This document shows positions 44,131 to 55,050 of a DNA stretch of 64,000 nt, piece after piece (the stretch's first letter is position 1; every line of letters starts with the position of its first letter). The position numbers and the translations under genes are program-made. The stretch is from Diphasiastrum complanatum (lineage: Eukaryota > Streptophyta > Lycopodiopsida > Lycopodiales > Lycopodiaceae): positions 9,386,364 through 9,450,363 of the forward strand of contig CM055113.1 of NCBI GenBank assembly GCA_029204225.1. The letters are read 5' to 3'. The notes under the pieces were generated by a model, which made no database searches, was not told the DNA's origin, and saw only the letters and a program-made list of their open reading frames with translations.

Positions 44131-45590
44131 ACACAGGAGCGTGGATCTGTCATCCTTACGATGGCATCCCTGTTGGAACTGTTGTTTGCTGTATTGCAAT
44201 GAAGTTAAGAGGTGCACTGGTTCCAGTTTTAAATGGAGAATTCTTGAAACAGTGTCCATAACCGCAATCCCGACAGGAGGTTGTATATTGTCCCTTGTAG
44301 GGACATTCTGCAATTCTGTGTCCCTCGCCGCATCCGTAGCAGCCATGATTTCTTCCACCTTGGCGTTGAGTTTGAGCTGCATAGGCCGAAACATATTCAT
44401 TTATGGCAGGATCCATAAATGGTTCATATGGTCCGTACCACTGCTGCTGCTCAGGTTGAGGTGGAAATTGCATTTCTTATTCTGCTGCTATCAGATTTAC
44501 ATGGGCCACTTGTTGATTGGCTGGCCAAGAAGTCTGATAAGGACTTCTCTTCTGTTGAATAACCCTGGGGTTAAACGGGCAAAATGCCGTATCGTGCGAT
44601 GTTGCATTGCACAAATGGCAGAATCTATGTGTCAGTCTCAGATTTTGCTTTAGGACTGGACACTCGTTCGTTGTATGGCTTTGCGTGCATATTGAACACC
44701 ATACATTTTTTCGTCGAGGATATTGCAGCTGGTTTGGTTCCTGTTGATGTGGAGTTACTGCTACAATTCCTTGTAAGGCCTTCAGTTTCTGGTCATACTG
44801 CGTTGTAAGTTGCTGCATCTACTGTTTGTGTAATTTTTGTCATTTGCTCCAACAACAGTTCTGTGGATAGAGCGGATGCGTTTGATGATGATGATGTGAT
44901 CGAGGGAGTAGGAGTGTGGGTGGAAGGATATTCGTCGTCGGATCTCTCATCCTCTTCCTTGATGGCATCTTCCATAGCTTCTTGTAGAGTAGTGTACTAC
45001 TCCCGTCGTTTCAGTTCTCTTCTGATGCTTCGTGATAATCTGGCTAGGAACCACATGATCACCGCATGATCGGGAGTCAGGACTGCACTGCACTCGGATC
45101 GTAGATGTTTGACTAGTTCAGTATAGTCCCAGACCCTTTCTCATTTTTCCATCTTGACTTTGCTTAGCAGGAGAAACGGGTCTTCCAGGAACTTTTTTGG
45201 TTTAAAGCGCGTAATGAGAGCCGCTTTAACCGCTTCCCAGGTCGATTTCTCTTCCTCTAACAGGTTGAAAAACCAATCCTGAGCCACTGCAAGCAAGGAC
45301 ATAGGAAATAGCATCAGCTTCTCTGCAGGTGTCCGTTCGTCATAGATTTCACAAGCTTGCTCGTAGATTTGGAGGAATCGGATGGGATCTGATGATCCGT
45401 CGTATTTTGGTATCTCCATCCGTGGTACTCTCCAAACTGCATGCAAGGGTGCGACAGGTATGGGTTGGCCCATTGGATCCATTGGTGCTGGTTCCGGTTT
45501 AGCCTCTTGTTGCACAACTGCTAATCTGCGAAGGTGTGATGCCTGATTTGCTATCATTTGTGCTATTGATCGTCCTGATCTCAGATTCAT
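44130..45590 (-). pseudogene. gag: gag of element C
   Basis: ATG at 45588-45590 (MNLRSGRSIAQMIANQAS). The capsid-like part extends to about 45140 (EIPKYDGSSDPIRFLQIYEQ, AQDWFFNLLEEEKS), with interruptions near 45120-44980. A coiled Met/Gln-rich segment follows. The first Cys/His pair at about 44700-44560 reads CSICTQSHTTNEC and CHLCNATSHDTAFC. A Pro/Gln linker follows, then the second pair at 44360-44230 (CYGCGEGHRIAEC, CRDCGYGHC). Four zinc-knuckle-like clusters in one Gag are more than the usual one or two. Confidence 0.9.
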
Positions 45591-46877
45591 CCAATGGTGG
45601 GTTCCAAAGTGATTGGATCTTGCTTATACATTAGGATGCAGTCTGGATCTTCAAGGATCTGATCGATCTGATAGACCGGAATGAATTTTAGGCCTTTTAC
45701 GGTGGTTTTTCCTTGATAGCTTTTTACTCCTTGCACTGATTGACATGAGATTTTGACAGTAGCTGGATCTGATGCAGATCTTTCCACTTATTTGGTTTGT
45801 GAGGATTGTCTTGTGCAAGGGTTGGTCGTGCGAGGGTTCTTTAGCTATTTTCGCAGGTAAAAAACTTGATATCTTTCAGATCTCTGGGAAGTAACTCTCG
45901 CAAGCTTCACAATAGCTGGATTTGGGTCAGATCTCACTATAGAATTCTCTGCGAGAGTTAACTCTCGCAAGAAGTAAAAATTTCACTGTCTACGAATCAC
46001 TTTTTGTGCTTGATCTTCCCCAGATCTTCATACTAACTTTTGCAAGCTTCATCACTGATGTAATTTGACATTCTAAATCGATTGAGAGGGTCTGCGAGAG
46101 TTCTTACTGGAAGAATTTGCTAGATCTTCACTTTTTAGTGATTTTTTAGCACTTGAATCCAATTTTCTGCTCACTGGAATCAAACTAACTCTCACAAGCT
46201 CTTCTGTGTCCTAGTCTCACTGAGATGGAACTTCAAAATTCTCTGCGAGAGTTCTTGACCACTGGAACTGAAAATTTCACTGTCTACAATTTTTCACTGG
46301 TACTTTTCCGTGTTTTTTTCACTGGGAACTCTCGCATAGGCACTTAATCATCAAAATAACTCTTGCAAGCTTCTCTATGTCCTGGTCTCACTGAGATAGA
46401 ACTTCAGAGGGCTTTGCGAGAGTTCTTATGAAGATTTGAATTTTTTTGGATTTTTTCAAGTGTTTTTTGAATTTTTTATGATTTTTCTCTGATTTTTACA
46501 ATCTGCTTGGAACTAGCTCTCGCAGGCTTCTATGCAAGTCTGGGACAGTACCTTGGAGCTGCTGCCAGTCATGCAAGGGTTAATTCGCACTGATTCTAGA
46601 GATATAAAAATTTGATGAGTTTTTTTTGGCTCTTTTTTTCTCCAAAATGCAGATTGGTGTTTCTTGAGTTTTTTGGATGATTGGTTTGGGTTTCAAGCCC
46701 TTAGAGGTTGTTCAGGGCCTCCTCTACCCTCTCACACCTCCTCCGCTAGCTGTGAATAGTCCAAACACAAAAAAAAAAATACAGAAAACTAACTCTAAAC
46801 TCCCAAAAATCTACCTAAACTACTCTAGAAAGCAAGAAAATAGCTAAAATGCAACTAAACTAGTTAGTGGAAACCTA
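45591..46877 (-). other. Leader of element C
   Basis: Non-coding and closely similar to 27366-28651. GCGAGRGTT-type words occur in both orientations, for example 45830, 45895, 45950-45970, 46095, 46190, 46243, 46330, 46418 and 46517. Confidence 0.7.
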
Positions 46878-46895
46878 TCCCTGGCAACGGCGCCA
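46878..46895 (-). other. Primer-binding site of element C
   Basis: The reverse complement reads TGGCGCCGTTGCCAGGGA, one transition from the site of element B. Confidence 0.88.
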
Positions 46896-46896
46896 C

Positions 46897-47716
46897 TGTG
46901 GGGTCGAAGATCTCTCGTAGTATAGCCCTTCCGCCTGTCAACAAAGGTTAGATCAGTGGATAGGTGTCTAACTATGCATAGATGCTACTTTTAGTTAATT
47001 TCCTACTTTCTCTTTTAACTCTACTCACCACGATACTACTCCTCTTTAACTCTACTCCTCTACACTAACATTCATCATAGTTTGGTTGAAGGGAAGGAAT
47101 GGAGAAGAAGAGATTGAGAAGAGAAGAGAAAGAGAGAGAAAGAGAGTGAGGGTGGAGGTTAGTTCAAATGCTCCTTATGCTTGCTAATGGAAAAACATTC
47201 ACTATGGCAAACAATAAACATGGAAATAGAAAGCAATAGAAAACACAACCAAGAGCAATAGCAAGTATTGAATAGCAAATGAGGATGCTTCTCTTCCAAA
47301 AATAGTAGAGTTTCCTCCTTCTCATTAAGCATGGAAATAGTGTACAAATGGTGCCTTTTTATAAAATGGGGAAGGCCCTTGCCTCTCAATCTTATTGGCT
47401 GATATTCACAATGATCCTAACCATTCATCTTGGACCCAACTTGATCCAAGGGTCCACAAAAAGTACATTAGAAATCACAAGATTCATGTGAGTCCCAATT
47501 TGGACCCAACTCTAAAAAGTGATCTCTAAGTTTAAAAATGACACTGGGCCTCTAGTTTTATTTTAATTACAAGGCCCAAGTCAAGTTTATTTTATTTACA
47601 ACTTCAATTGCATGCTCATTGGGCCATGGGCTTATACACGCAGGATGTCATGCCCTCGCAACACATTTTATTGGAGGATTTTATTTATTTACACTTTGTT
47701 GGGAATACCCCCAACA
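46897..47716 (-). repeat. 5' LTR of element C
   Basis: 820 bases, minus strand TGTTGGGGGTATTCCCAACA ... GACCCCACA, with a TATA box near 47354-47367. Its outer end meets a copia RT relic at 47717, which indicates insertion into that copia copy. Confidence 0.9.
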
Positions 47717-48375
47717 AAGTTAAGCCTGGATTTGATAGGATCTGGTTAAGTGTACTGGTTGAATATGCAAGATCTGGTCGCGTGTATATCATTGCGTACA
47801 TCAGTGAGCCGATGATGGATTGAAACGGGTAGCGCTTTATTTTCACTTTTTCAGCCAGCCTCAATTTGAGGAGACCGTTCCTTTGATAATTTTAGTCCAA
47901 GGTTGAGTGGAAAGTGACTTGGTTTGGAGTTGGCCATACCATACTTTTTCAGGACGTTGTTGAGATATTGTTGTTGACTGATAAAGATCAGTCTGCTGGG
48001 TTGATCTCGTTGGATTTGGATTTTGAGACAATAGTTGGCTGGACCCATGTCATTCATCTTGTATTCCTGGGCCAGCATGCATTTGGTATCTTTCATCAGA
48101 TTTAGATCATTACTGAATAGTAGTGTATCATCTACATAGAGAGTGATGATGATGAAGTATTCTGATACAGACTTGAAATAAACATTCGAGTCTACCGAGT
48201 TTTAAATAAAACCATTCTCGATAAAAAATGCATTGATTTTCTAGAACCAAGCTCTGGGTAATTGTTTCAGCCCATAGAGAGCCTTGTGGATTTTGCATAC
48301 AAGGTGATTTTGATTGCCCTTAAGTTCGTATCCCCTTGTCTGCGACATATAGATTTCCTCTTTGATGGTTCAGTT
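47717..48375 (-). pseudogene. Ty1/copia reverse transcriptase fragment
   Basis: Minus strand, from about 48375 down: [43 protein letters not shown] (catalytic YVDD), YKMNDMGPANYCLKI, LKKYGMANSKPSHFPLN, then SLMYAMIYTRPDLAYST and LSNPGL, stopping exactly at the LTR of element C. Similar to 19506-20110. Contains a stop in place of a codon before NSVDSNVY. Confidence 0.93.
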
Positions 48376-48526
48376 GAGGAAAGCGGAGAACAATTTGCGA
48401 AATTAAGAAGCTTGAACATGAACTCGAACAATTCATGAAATTGAAAAGCTTGAACACAAACTCGAACAAATAATTGTCGTAAAACTGTCGCGAACAATTT
48501 TCTTTTGAGAAGATCGACTCGCTCGA

Positions 48527-49685
48527 ATCAGACAACATGCACTGATTGAACAAAATCGTTCTCTCGAAACACAAATTCAGACTGCAATAAACAAAGCTGA
48601 TTCTTTGAAGCAGACCAATAAGGCTATTGAGGCCAAGTCTATTAAATTTTAGACTCAAAATGATTCTTTGAAACAACAGTTGTTAGTTGCAAATCAACAA
48701 AATGTCGCTCTCCAGAAGCATTTGCAAGAGGAGCGAGCATTACGAATAAAGACAGAAGCTGCTCTTACTTTGTGCAGCAATGCAGGCTCGATCATTGTAG
48801 ACCTCATGAAGCTGAACCAACTCCAAGGCCAGATGCTCAAAACATTTTGAGTCGAGTTCTTGCAACCGCTCGAGGATGTGAAGACACTTGTCGAGGAAGA
48901 GTTTGCTGAGTTAAAGGAGTTGTCTAGTATTGCCACCCCAACTTGCAGTGGGCCCGACTCTCACGAAGAATACCTTCAGGCCCTGCTACACATTGATGAT
49001 CTAATGCAGCAAATTCAAGCTATGCTTGCCTGCTCGGGAGTCACTGACCATGCTCGGGAGTCACTGACCATCCAGAGTATTTGGAGACAGTCGTGAAGAT
49101 CGACAAGCTCGAACAGGAGTTGTCAGATCTCAAGCAACAGTTGGAAGACCAAAAGTTAGCTGCTAAGTTGCAAACTCAGGACCTGGCCACAGTAAGTACT
49201 CAGGCAAAGCGAACACAATGAAATCAGTCGAAGGCGTAGTAGGCATCGCCTTCGACGATTGGAAGCAACCATGGGACAATGACGACTTTCTCTGGTTCTA
49301 GGCCCAGTTATCTATCGAGCAGAAAAGATGTCTCTACTGGGGCATAATCTAAGGTAAATTCCAGGTCGTGCCTTTCGGTTCAGTAGAGTTATACATAGGC
49401 TCTTCTGCTATTTATGCTCTCGAATATATTCGAATCAAAGAATTCCCATTTTTACGAAATGAAGACAATACGCGATATTTTTGGAAGCAAAAGACGCAGT
49501 TTCAACTGGACAAACCACAAGTTGTTGCAGATCTAGGCGCTTTCGACAATGCAGGTTTGTTGATCCACGTAAATATGGCCTACCCTAAACTTTTCAGTCT
49601 TTACGTGGATTGGGAGCGAAACCTTGCAAATTATTTTGCGGAGATTCGACACTCTACATTTATCGAAATATTTTCTATAAAATAG
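48527..49685 (+). pseudogene. Unrecognised coiled-coil ORF relic
   Basis: Plus-strand frame with few stops. A long Gln/Glu/Lys-rich coiled-coil-like part (RQHALIEQNRSLETQIQTA, QLLVANQQNVALQKHLQEER) is followed by HIDDLMQQIQAML and KIDKLEQELSDLKQQLEDQK. After stops near 49229 comes a globular part: FDDWKQPWDNDDFLW, EQKRCLYWGII, then an open stretch 49368-49685 with FGSVELYIGSSAIYALEYI. In 49023-49070 the word CTCGGGAGTCACTGACCAT is tandemly duplicated. Its layout (coiled coil then globular domain, close to retroelement ends) recalls the ORF at 58390-60700 but I see no direct sequence match. Function unknown. Confidence 0.55.
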
Positions 49686-49689
49686 GATT

Positions 49690-50009
49690 TAATGAAATCT
49701 TCCTATCTTATCTTCTAGAAGCTCATCCACACGTGTGAATGGTATCTTGACATGTGTGAGTAATAACTCATTCACATGGAAGTCCAATCTATTTACATAA
49801 AATTTGACCAATTTGACCATTTTCAAGATTCTACTCAAAGGTCACTTTCACACTAGTGTAGATCAAGCTAAAATCAATCTAACTTCATAAAAGTGACTTA
49901 TGTACATTCTTTCAAACGTGGAAACAGACTCCACACATGTGAGATCCTATCAAGATCAATTAACTTGAGATCTACAAGGTACATCAAGTTGGAAGTGATA
50001 TTTTTAACA
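49690..50009 (-). repeat. Partial copia 3' LTR
   Basis: On the minus strand, the RNase H end is followed by a purine tract (GTGAGGAGGAG) and TGTTAAAAATATC, the expected polypurine tract and LTR start. The far end of the LTR was not found; the boundary near 49690 is approximate. It contains several near-palindromes of the CACACRTGTG type. Confidence 0.6.
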
Positions 50010-50765
50010 CTCCTCCTCACTTCTAGCTTGGCAATTCTAATGTACATCTATCTACAACTCCAAGAGCATCTCTTAGCTTGAAAAATGAATCTTTAGCCAA
50101 AGGTTTGGTTAAGATATCAGCTATGCACTCGGATGATGGCACATGATGAAGTTGAATTTCCTTGGATTGCACCTTCTCTCTCACAAAGTGATGAGCTATC
50201 TCAATATGCTTTGTTCTAGCATGGAAGATCGGATTGGTAGCAATTTGTTGAGAAGCTTGATTGTCACAATAGATGCAAGGGACCTCCTCGGCCTTTAGCA
50301 CTTGAAGCTCCACCAAAAGTCTTCTTAGCCATAGGATTTCTTTGGTTGTTGAGTGTGATGTCTTCAAAGGATGCTTCATCACAATCATTAGTAACTTTAC
50401 AAGCTTGCTCCATAGGGGTGTCAATCCCTTTACAATATTTCATGCCAAACCTTTCAAGAATGGAAGTAGCATACTTTGATTGACTTATAGAAGTAAAATC
50501 ACTTCCTCTAGTAACTTCTATTCCAAGTATGAACTTAAGAAGTCTTAGATCTACCATCTTGAACTCACTAGACAAGGAAACTTTAACATTTCTTATGCCT
50601 TCACCATCATTTCCTGTCAATATGATATCATCAACATAAAGTACTAAAATGATGATCTTTCCATCATTACATTTGATGTACATGAAGGCTCATAAGAGCT
50701 AATCACAAAGCCAAGAGAGTAGAGAAAATCATGCAACCTAGAGTACCAAGCATCTCTCCAAACTT
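50010..50765 (-). pseudogene. Ty1/copia RT-RNase H fragment
   Basis: Minus strand: HDFLYSLGFVISSYEPS, IILVLYVDDIILTGND (YVDD), FKMVDLRLLKFILGIEV, then after frameshifts TTKEILWLRRLLVELQ, YCDNQASQQIATNPIFHART and CIADILTKPLAKDSF, the canonical end of copia pol. It is truncated upstream at the LTR that begins at 50771. It belongs to a different copia family from the fragments at 19.5 and 48 kb. Confidence 0.93.
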
Positions 50766-50770
50766 GTGAT

Positions 50771-51581
50771 TGTAGGGTCGAAGATCTTGTGTAGTATAGC
50801 CCTCCCGCCTGTCAACAAGGGTTAGATCACTAGATAGGCACCTAGCTATGCATAGATGCTACTTTTAGTTAGTTTTCTACTTTTTCCTAACTCTACCACC
50901 ACTAACGCTACTCCCACTAACTCTACTCCCCTAAACTACCTTCATCATAATTGTAGGTGAAAGGAAAGGGAAGATTAGAGATTGAGAAGAGAAGAGAGAA
51001 AGAGAGAGATAGAGAGTGAGGGTGGAGGTTAGCTCAAATGATCCTTATGCTTGCTAATGGAGAAACATTAACTAAGACAACCAATAACATGAAAATAGAT
51101 AGCAATAGAAAACACAATCAAAAGCATTAGCAAGTAGTGAATAGCAAATGAGGATGCTTCTCTCCAAAAAGTGGTAGAGTTTTCTCCTTCTCATTAAGCA
51201 TGGAAATAGAGTACTGCCTTTTTATAAAATGGGAAAGGCCCTTGCCCCAAAATCCTATTGGCTAATATTTACATTGATCCTATCCATTCATCTTGGACCC
51301 AACTTCATCCAAGTGTCCACAAAAAGTACATTGGAAATCACAAGATTCATGTGAGTCCAAAATTGGACCCAACTCTTCAAAAGTAATCTCTAAGTCTAAC
51401 ACTGACTTTGAGCCTCAAGTTTTATTTTAATTACAAAGGGGTCCAAGTCTATTATTTTATTTACAACTTAGCTTGCGTGCTCATTGGGCCATGGGCTTAT
51501 ACGTGCAGGATGCCATACCCTCGCAACACATTTTATTGGACGATTTTATTTATTTACAATTTGTCGGGAATACCCCCAACA
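50771..51581 (-). repeat. LTR of the A/B/C type, here the 3' LTR of the unknown-ORF element
   Basis: 811 bases, minus strand, starting TGTTGGGGGTATTCCCGACA and ending CGACCCTACA; TATA box near 51218-51230. Immediately upstream in element orientation (51582-51628) is the end of the unknown ORF, as at 37820-37866. The downstream flank is the copia RT relic. The bases at the two edges do not show a target duplication, as expected if only one LTR of the element is kept here. Confidence 0.88.
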
Positions 51582-51627
51582 GGACCCACGGCCTAAAGTA
51601 GTGTCGGTCCCTCTGGACTCTGCCGGT

Positions 51628-53085
51628 TTAGTACAAAGATTGCTTGGCCCGCCTTTGGTTAATCAGGTAGCCCGTGACATCTTCCATGAAATTAATACGG
51701 TCCAGTTTCTTCAAGTCCTTGGGCGTGCGAAGGGACTTGTGGACTCCTGTCAGCCAGTCTTGGTCGACCCACGCTTGGAATCTACGCGTCCAGGGATCGC
51801 CAAGGAATGTAGCTCGGTAATAGACTCGAGCGACTGGCAGTTGATCTTCGACTTTGTCAGAGTCTAGCGCCTTATTAGAATCAAAGAATATGGGAGGGAG
51901 AAAATTGTCCCACTTGGTTTCAATCCCCATTAGATGCTCTAAGTCTCGGGCGTAAGTGGCTGCCACGTGGACTGTTGGATCAAGGCAGTTGAAATATTTA
52001 TTGGCGAATAGGGTGAGAGCCCTTCGGGCGTCTACATCCGTATTCCCACCATGCTCTAAATGGATCCTTGGCCAATTGAGATCTTGAATGGTGATCTTGT
52101 CTAGAGGGGTGCCACATTCCGCCCATTTAGATCGTCTTGTGCATGGCATGAAGTGTGCGTTCACCCGTAGTTGTTGCGGACTAGTCACATAGGCCCTGAT
52201 GGCCGCAGGGTCTCTTTCAAAGAGTTGCTGGCGCCACTCTGGTTGCGGGTAGTGCTTGCAGCTCATTGTCTTATATTGTCTACGCCGAAAATGATATCTA
52301 CTAGCCACCTCTAGATGACTCGTGGGGATACTTAGCTAGAAATTCGTTTATTTTCTCCTCCAAGGACTTTGGTCTTTGGAAGGCCTGTGTGCCAGATATG
52401 GTGCGCAAGCCTCTTGATGAGGAGGCTTGTCTTTCCTCGTGGCTTTGACTGGGACTTGCATCTTGGCCTTGGTCCCGCGTTTCAGTACTCATATCAACTA
52501 CTCCTTGGTCTTGGCCTTTGGATCCATGATCTTGACTTATCCCCCCCCCCCTCCGCTGCTGACAGACCTTGGTCCTGGCTAGTGCTTGCTTGTGCAGCAT
52601 CAAAAACAGGAGGCGGTGGAATCACCACTGGGGTGGGTTGGGTCTTCTTTTCCTTGTACTACTGGCAAGCCTGTTTGGCATGGGAGAGCTCGTGAGTTGC
52701 GCTTGCCCGGTACTTGTGAACTCCGCCTGGTAGCTGTTCAACATTTGGCTATATACCTGCACCTGACGCCTGAAGAATTCATCTCTGAGAGAGCGGCCTT
52801 GAGTTTGGTGCAGGTTGAGCTAGCCAGGCAAGTTTTTCACTTTGTAACGCTTTCACTTCCGCCCCCAGGTGCATATTCTCTATTTCATAAATTTGTAGTT
52901 GCGCCTAGAGGAGAGCAAGCCATTGGGATCCTTCGGATTGAAGCTCCCACACCTTCGTGGAGGCCGCTTTCAGCGCTTTGGAGAGGCTTTGGATATATTG
53001 GTTGAGGCAATCCTCCTTCTGCTGTAGCTTGGCGATCTCTCAGTGTTCGTCTTGTTCATGTTGTTGAACTATAATAAGCTCTTGC
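51628..53085 (-). pseudogene. Unknown retroelement ORF, copy 2 (coiled coil plus C-terminal domain)
   Basis: Minus strand. About 53085-52750 is coiled-coil-like (QQKEDCLNQYIQSLSKALKA, EIENMHLGAEVKALQSEKL). A Ser/Gln/Pro-rich linker follows (52650-52370), then KINEFLAKYPHESSRGGW near 52305-52350. A 226-codon open frame, 52308-51628, carries EWRQQLFERDPAA, RAYVTSPQQLRVNAHFM, NTDVDARRALTLFANKY, DLEHLMGIETKWDNFLPP and DQLPVARVYYRATFLGDPW. The part upstream of 52308 has a stop and frame change right after HESSRGGW. The 3' LTR starts 46 bases after the stop. No transmembrane segment or known catalytic motif is seen. It is the best-preserved copy of the C-terminal domain. Confidence 0.8.
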
Positions 53086-53264
53086 TGCAGCTTTTAGTTA
53101 GTTCTCTACTTTCTCCTAACTCTACCACCACTAACGCTCCCACTAACTCTACTCCCCTAAACTACCTTCATCATGATTGTAGGTGAAAGGAAAGGGAAGG
53201 TTAGAGATTGAGAAGAGAAGAGAGAAAGAGAGAGATAGAGAGTGAGGGTGGAGGCTAGCTAATA
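53086..53264 (-). repeat. Internal fragment of an A/B/C-type LTR
   Basis: Closely matches 50865-51035 (TTTTAGTTAGTT.TCTACTTT ... AGAGTGAGGGTGGAGG.TAGCT). It has the same orientation as the 3' LTR at 50771-51581, so it may be the remnant 5' LTR of the same shortened element. Both LTR ends are missing. Confidence 0.85.
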
Positions 53265-55050
53265 CATGTCGTTTCCAAACCGCCATGAAACAGATTGCTG
53301 AAAAATCCTTTCCAAGAAGGGAAAATGTCTGGTGTCCAATCTGCTCACAGCATCACACTGCTAATGAATGCCCTTAACTACGAAACCATTTCCCAGTAGC
53401 CACTAGACCCACCATCTAGCGAGCTTACCGCCCTTACCCTCCACAACAGCCTGTGCCACGACCAGGGGTCTACCAACCACGACCAACTGCACCAAATCAA
53501 TACCCATCCCCACGTCAACAGTTTGTTGTTAACCAACCTGCCCCACAAAACGTTGTCCATTATCTTGATCCGAATACCATCAACCCGAACACCTACTATG
53601 TGGAAGACAATACTCAACCACAGTACTCTATTGAAATGGTTGTTTACTATACCTATGATTCTAATGCTCAAACAGTGGATCCCAATGCCCAAGCTTAAAA
53701 TTCAAACCAAGCTGTCTTTGCCGCACATCAACTACTTGCAATACGAGGATGTTTTATCTGTGCAGGTAAACATCCTAGTATTCGCTGCTCAGATAAGATC
53801 TGTTTTTCTCCAGCTTGTGAAAACTGTGGTGTTGAACATCACGTAAAGTCGCCCATCCCGATCTAAGCCAGCTACTCCTACCTGTTCAGTGCAAGTAGAA
53901 ACTTTACCCATCGAAACACATCCTGCTTGGGTCTTGACTTAGGCACAAACCCAACGCCAAGTTGCACCCAACAAAACTCAGCCGCAGGTTGTTCCTCCAA
54001 GTGAAGATTCGACCCCGTTAGTTTACCCTCACCCATCTGAAGAGATTCGATTGCATCATCAGTATCGCCAGCAAATCCGCAATTCCCACCAACAATCTTC
54101 CACTTCCCATAAAGTACCTCACAAGTCCTTTGAAAGCAAAAACCCTTGAAGGTACCGAAGTTTGGGGAGATTTAAGCCAATGTCACTCTTCTTTTTCGTG
54201 TACTCTGGAAGCATGATGGCTAGTGGAAACAACAGATCCAATTCAATAACACCACAGCCACTGACGAGTTGCTTGAAATGCCCTTACATCTAACCAATCC
54301 ACTTAGCGAACGAGGCAACATCAACATCCCAGCTACCCATCATCAATCCCGAGTTTTAGCAGTAAACTTTCATCACTTCGGTGTCAATATCATTTCCACA
54401 TCCCTCATGATAGAATGGAATCTGAGAGACAAGTTAGCAAATCCACTTGTCAGCTTCGGATGGTTGATCAAAGTGTGGTCCGACCTACCGGTTTCCTTCC
54501 ACACGTGCTGATCAAACTAGGAGGTCTCAAGTTTTCTGTCAATCTCGTAGTACTTGATATTCCCAATAATGTCTATTCTTGTGAATTACTACTTGGTCAT
54601 TCGTGGCTCACCAATGCACAAGTTGTTCATGACTGGAGCAAAGGCTGAGTCACTTTTGGAAATCGTGACAGTTCTGTCACCATTGACTCAATAGGTAAAC
54701 TCAAACCTACATGCATCCATGATGAAGGGTCCTCAACCACCAACTCAGTATTTGAGCCATACCAGTCCAGCCACGAAAAAGGTCATTATATTAAATCTAC
54801 TGATATCATAAACTAGAGTCATAGTCTAACTACCATTGATTGTGTGAATGCCGATTACTGCGCTCAGCATCAGGATAATTGTACCTCTCCACTCCCGATT
54901 GATCATGACCAAGTACTTGATCTGGATACACCTATCACTAATATCAATTTTACTGATATTCTTCCACACCATGATGAGCTACTAAATGTTGCATGGCTAC
55001 CTACTAATGAATCATATGATTTATTCATCGATGGGATGGATATCTTACTA
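53265..55050 (+). pseudogene. Diverged gypsy gag-protease relic
   Basis: Plus strand, distant relative of elements A-C. A Gag part has VWCPICSQHHTANECP (zinc-knuckle-like) at 53320-53380, an open Pro/Gln/Asn-rich stretch 53453-53695, and a second knuckle pair with CFICAGKHPSIRC and CENCGVEHH near 53740-53850. After broken sequence the protease-like part reads FGVNIISTSL (54380-54410), VVLDIPNNVYSCELLLGHSWLTNAQVVHDW (split by frames, 54560-54640), then the linker LDTPITNINF and LNVAWLPTNESYD up to 55050. RT and integrase are absent. Confidence 0.8.

Larger units (their letters stand above)
38600..47716 (-). mobile_element. Ty3/gypsy element C, nearly complete, 3' LTR missing
   Basis: Minus strand: 5' LTR 46897-47716, primer site 46878-46895, leader 45591-46877, gag from 45590, pol to 39572, 3' untranslated region 39571 to about 38600. 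No 3' LTR in the correct orientation; instead an oppositely oriented LTR (37866-38590) abuts. It is the most complete representative of the family here, at about 9.1 kb. Confidence 0.93.

Noticed and set aside
50771-51581. Solo LTR with target-site duplication
   Set aside because: The flanking five bases differ on the two sides, and the upstream flank is the end of the unknown ORF as in the 37.8 kb copy, so it is the 3' LTR of that element.
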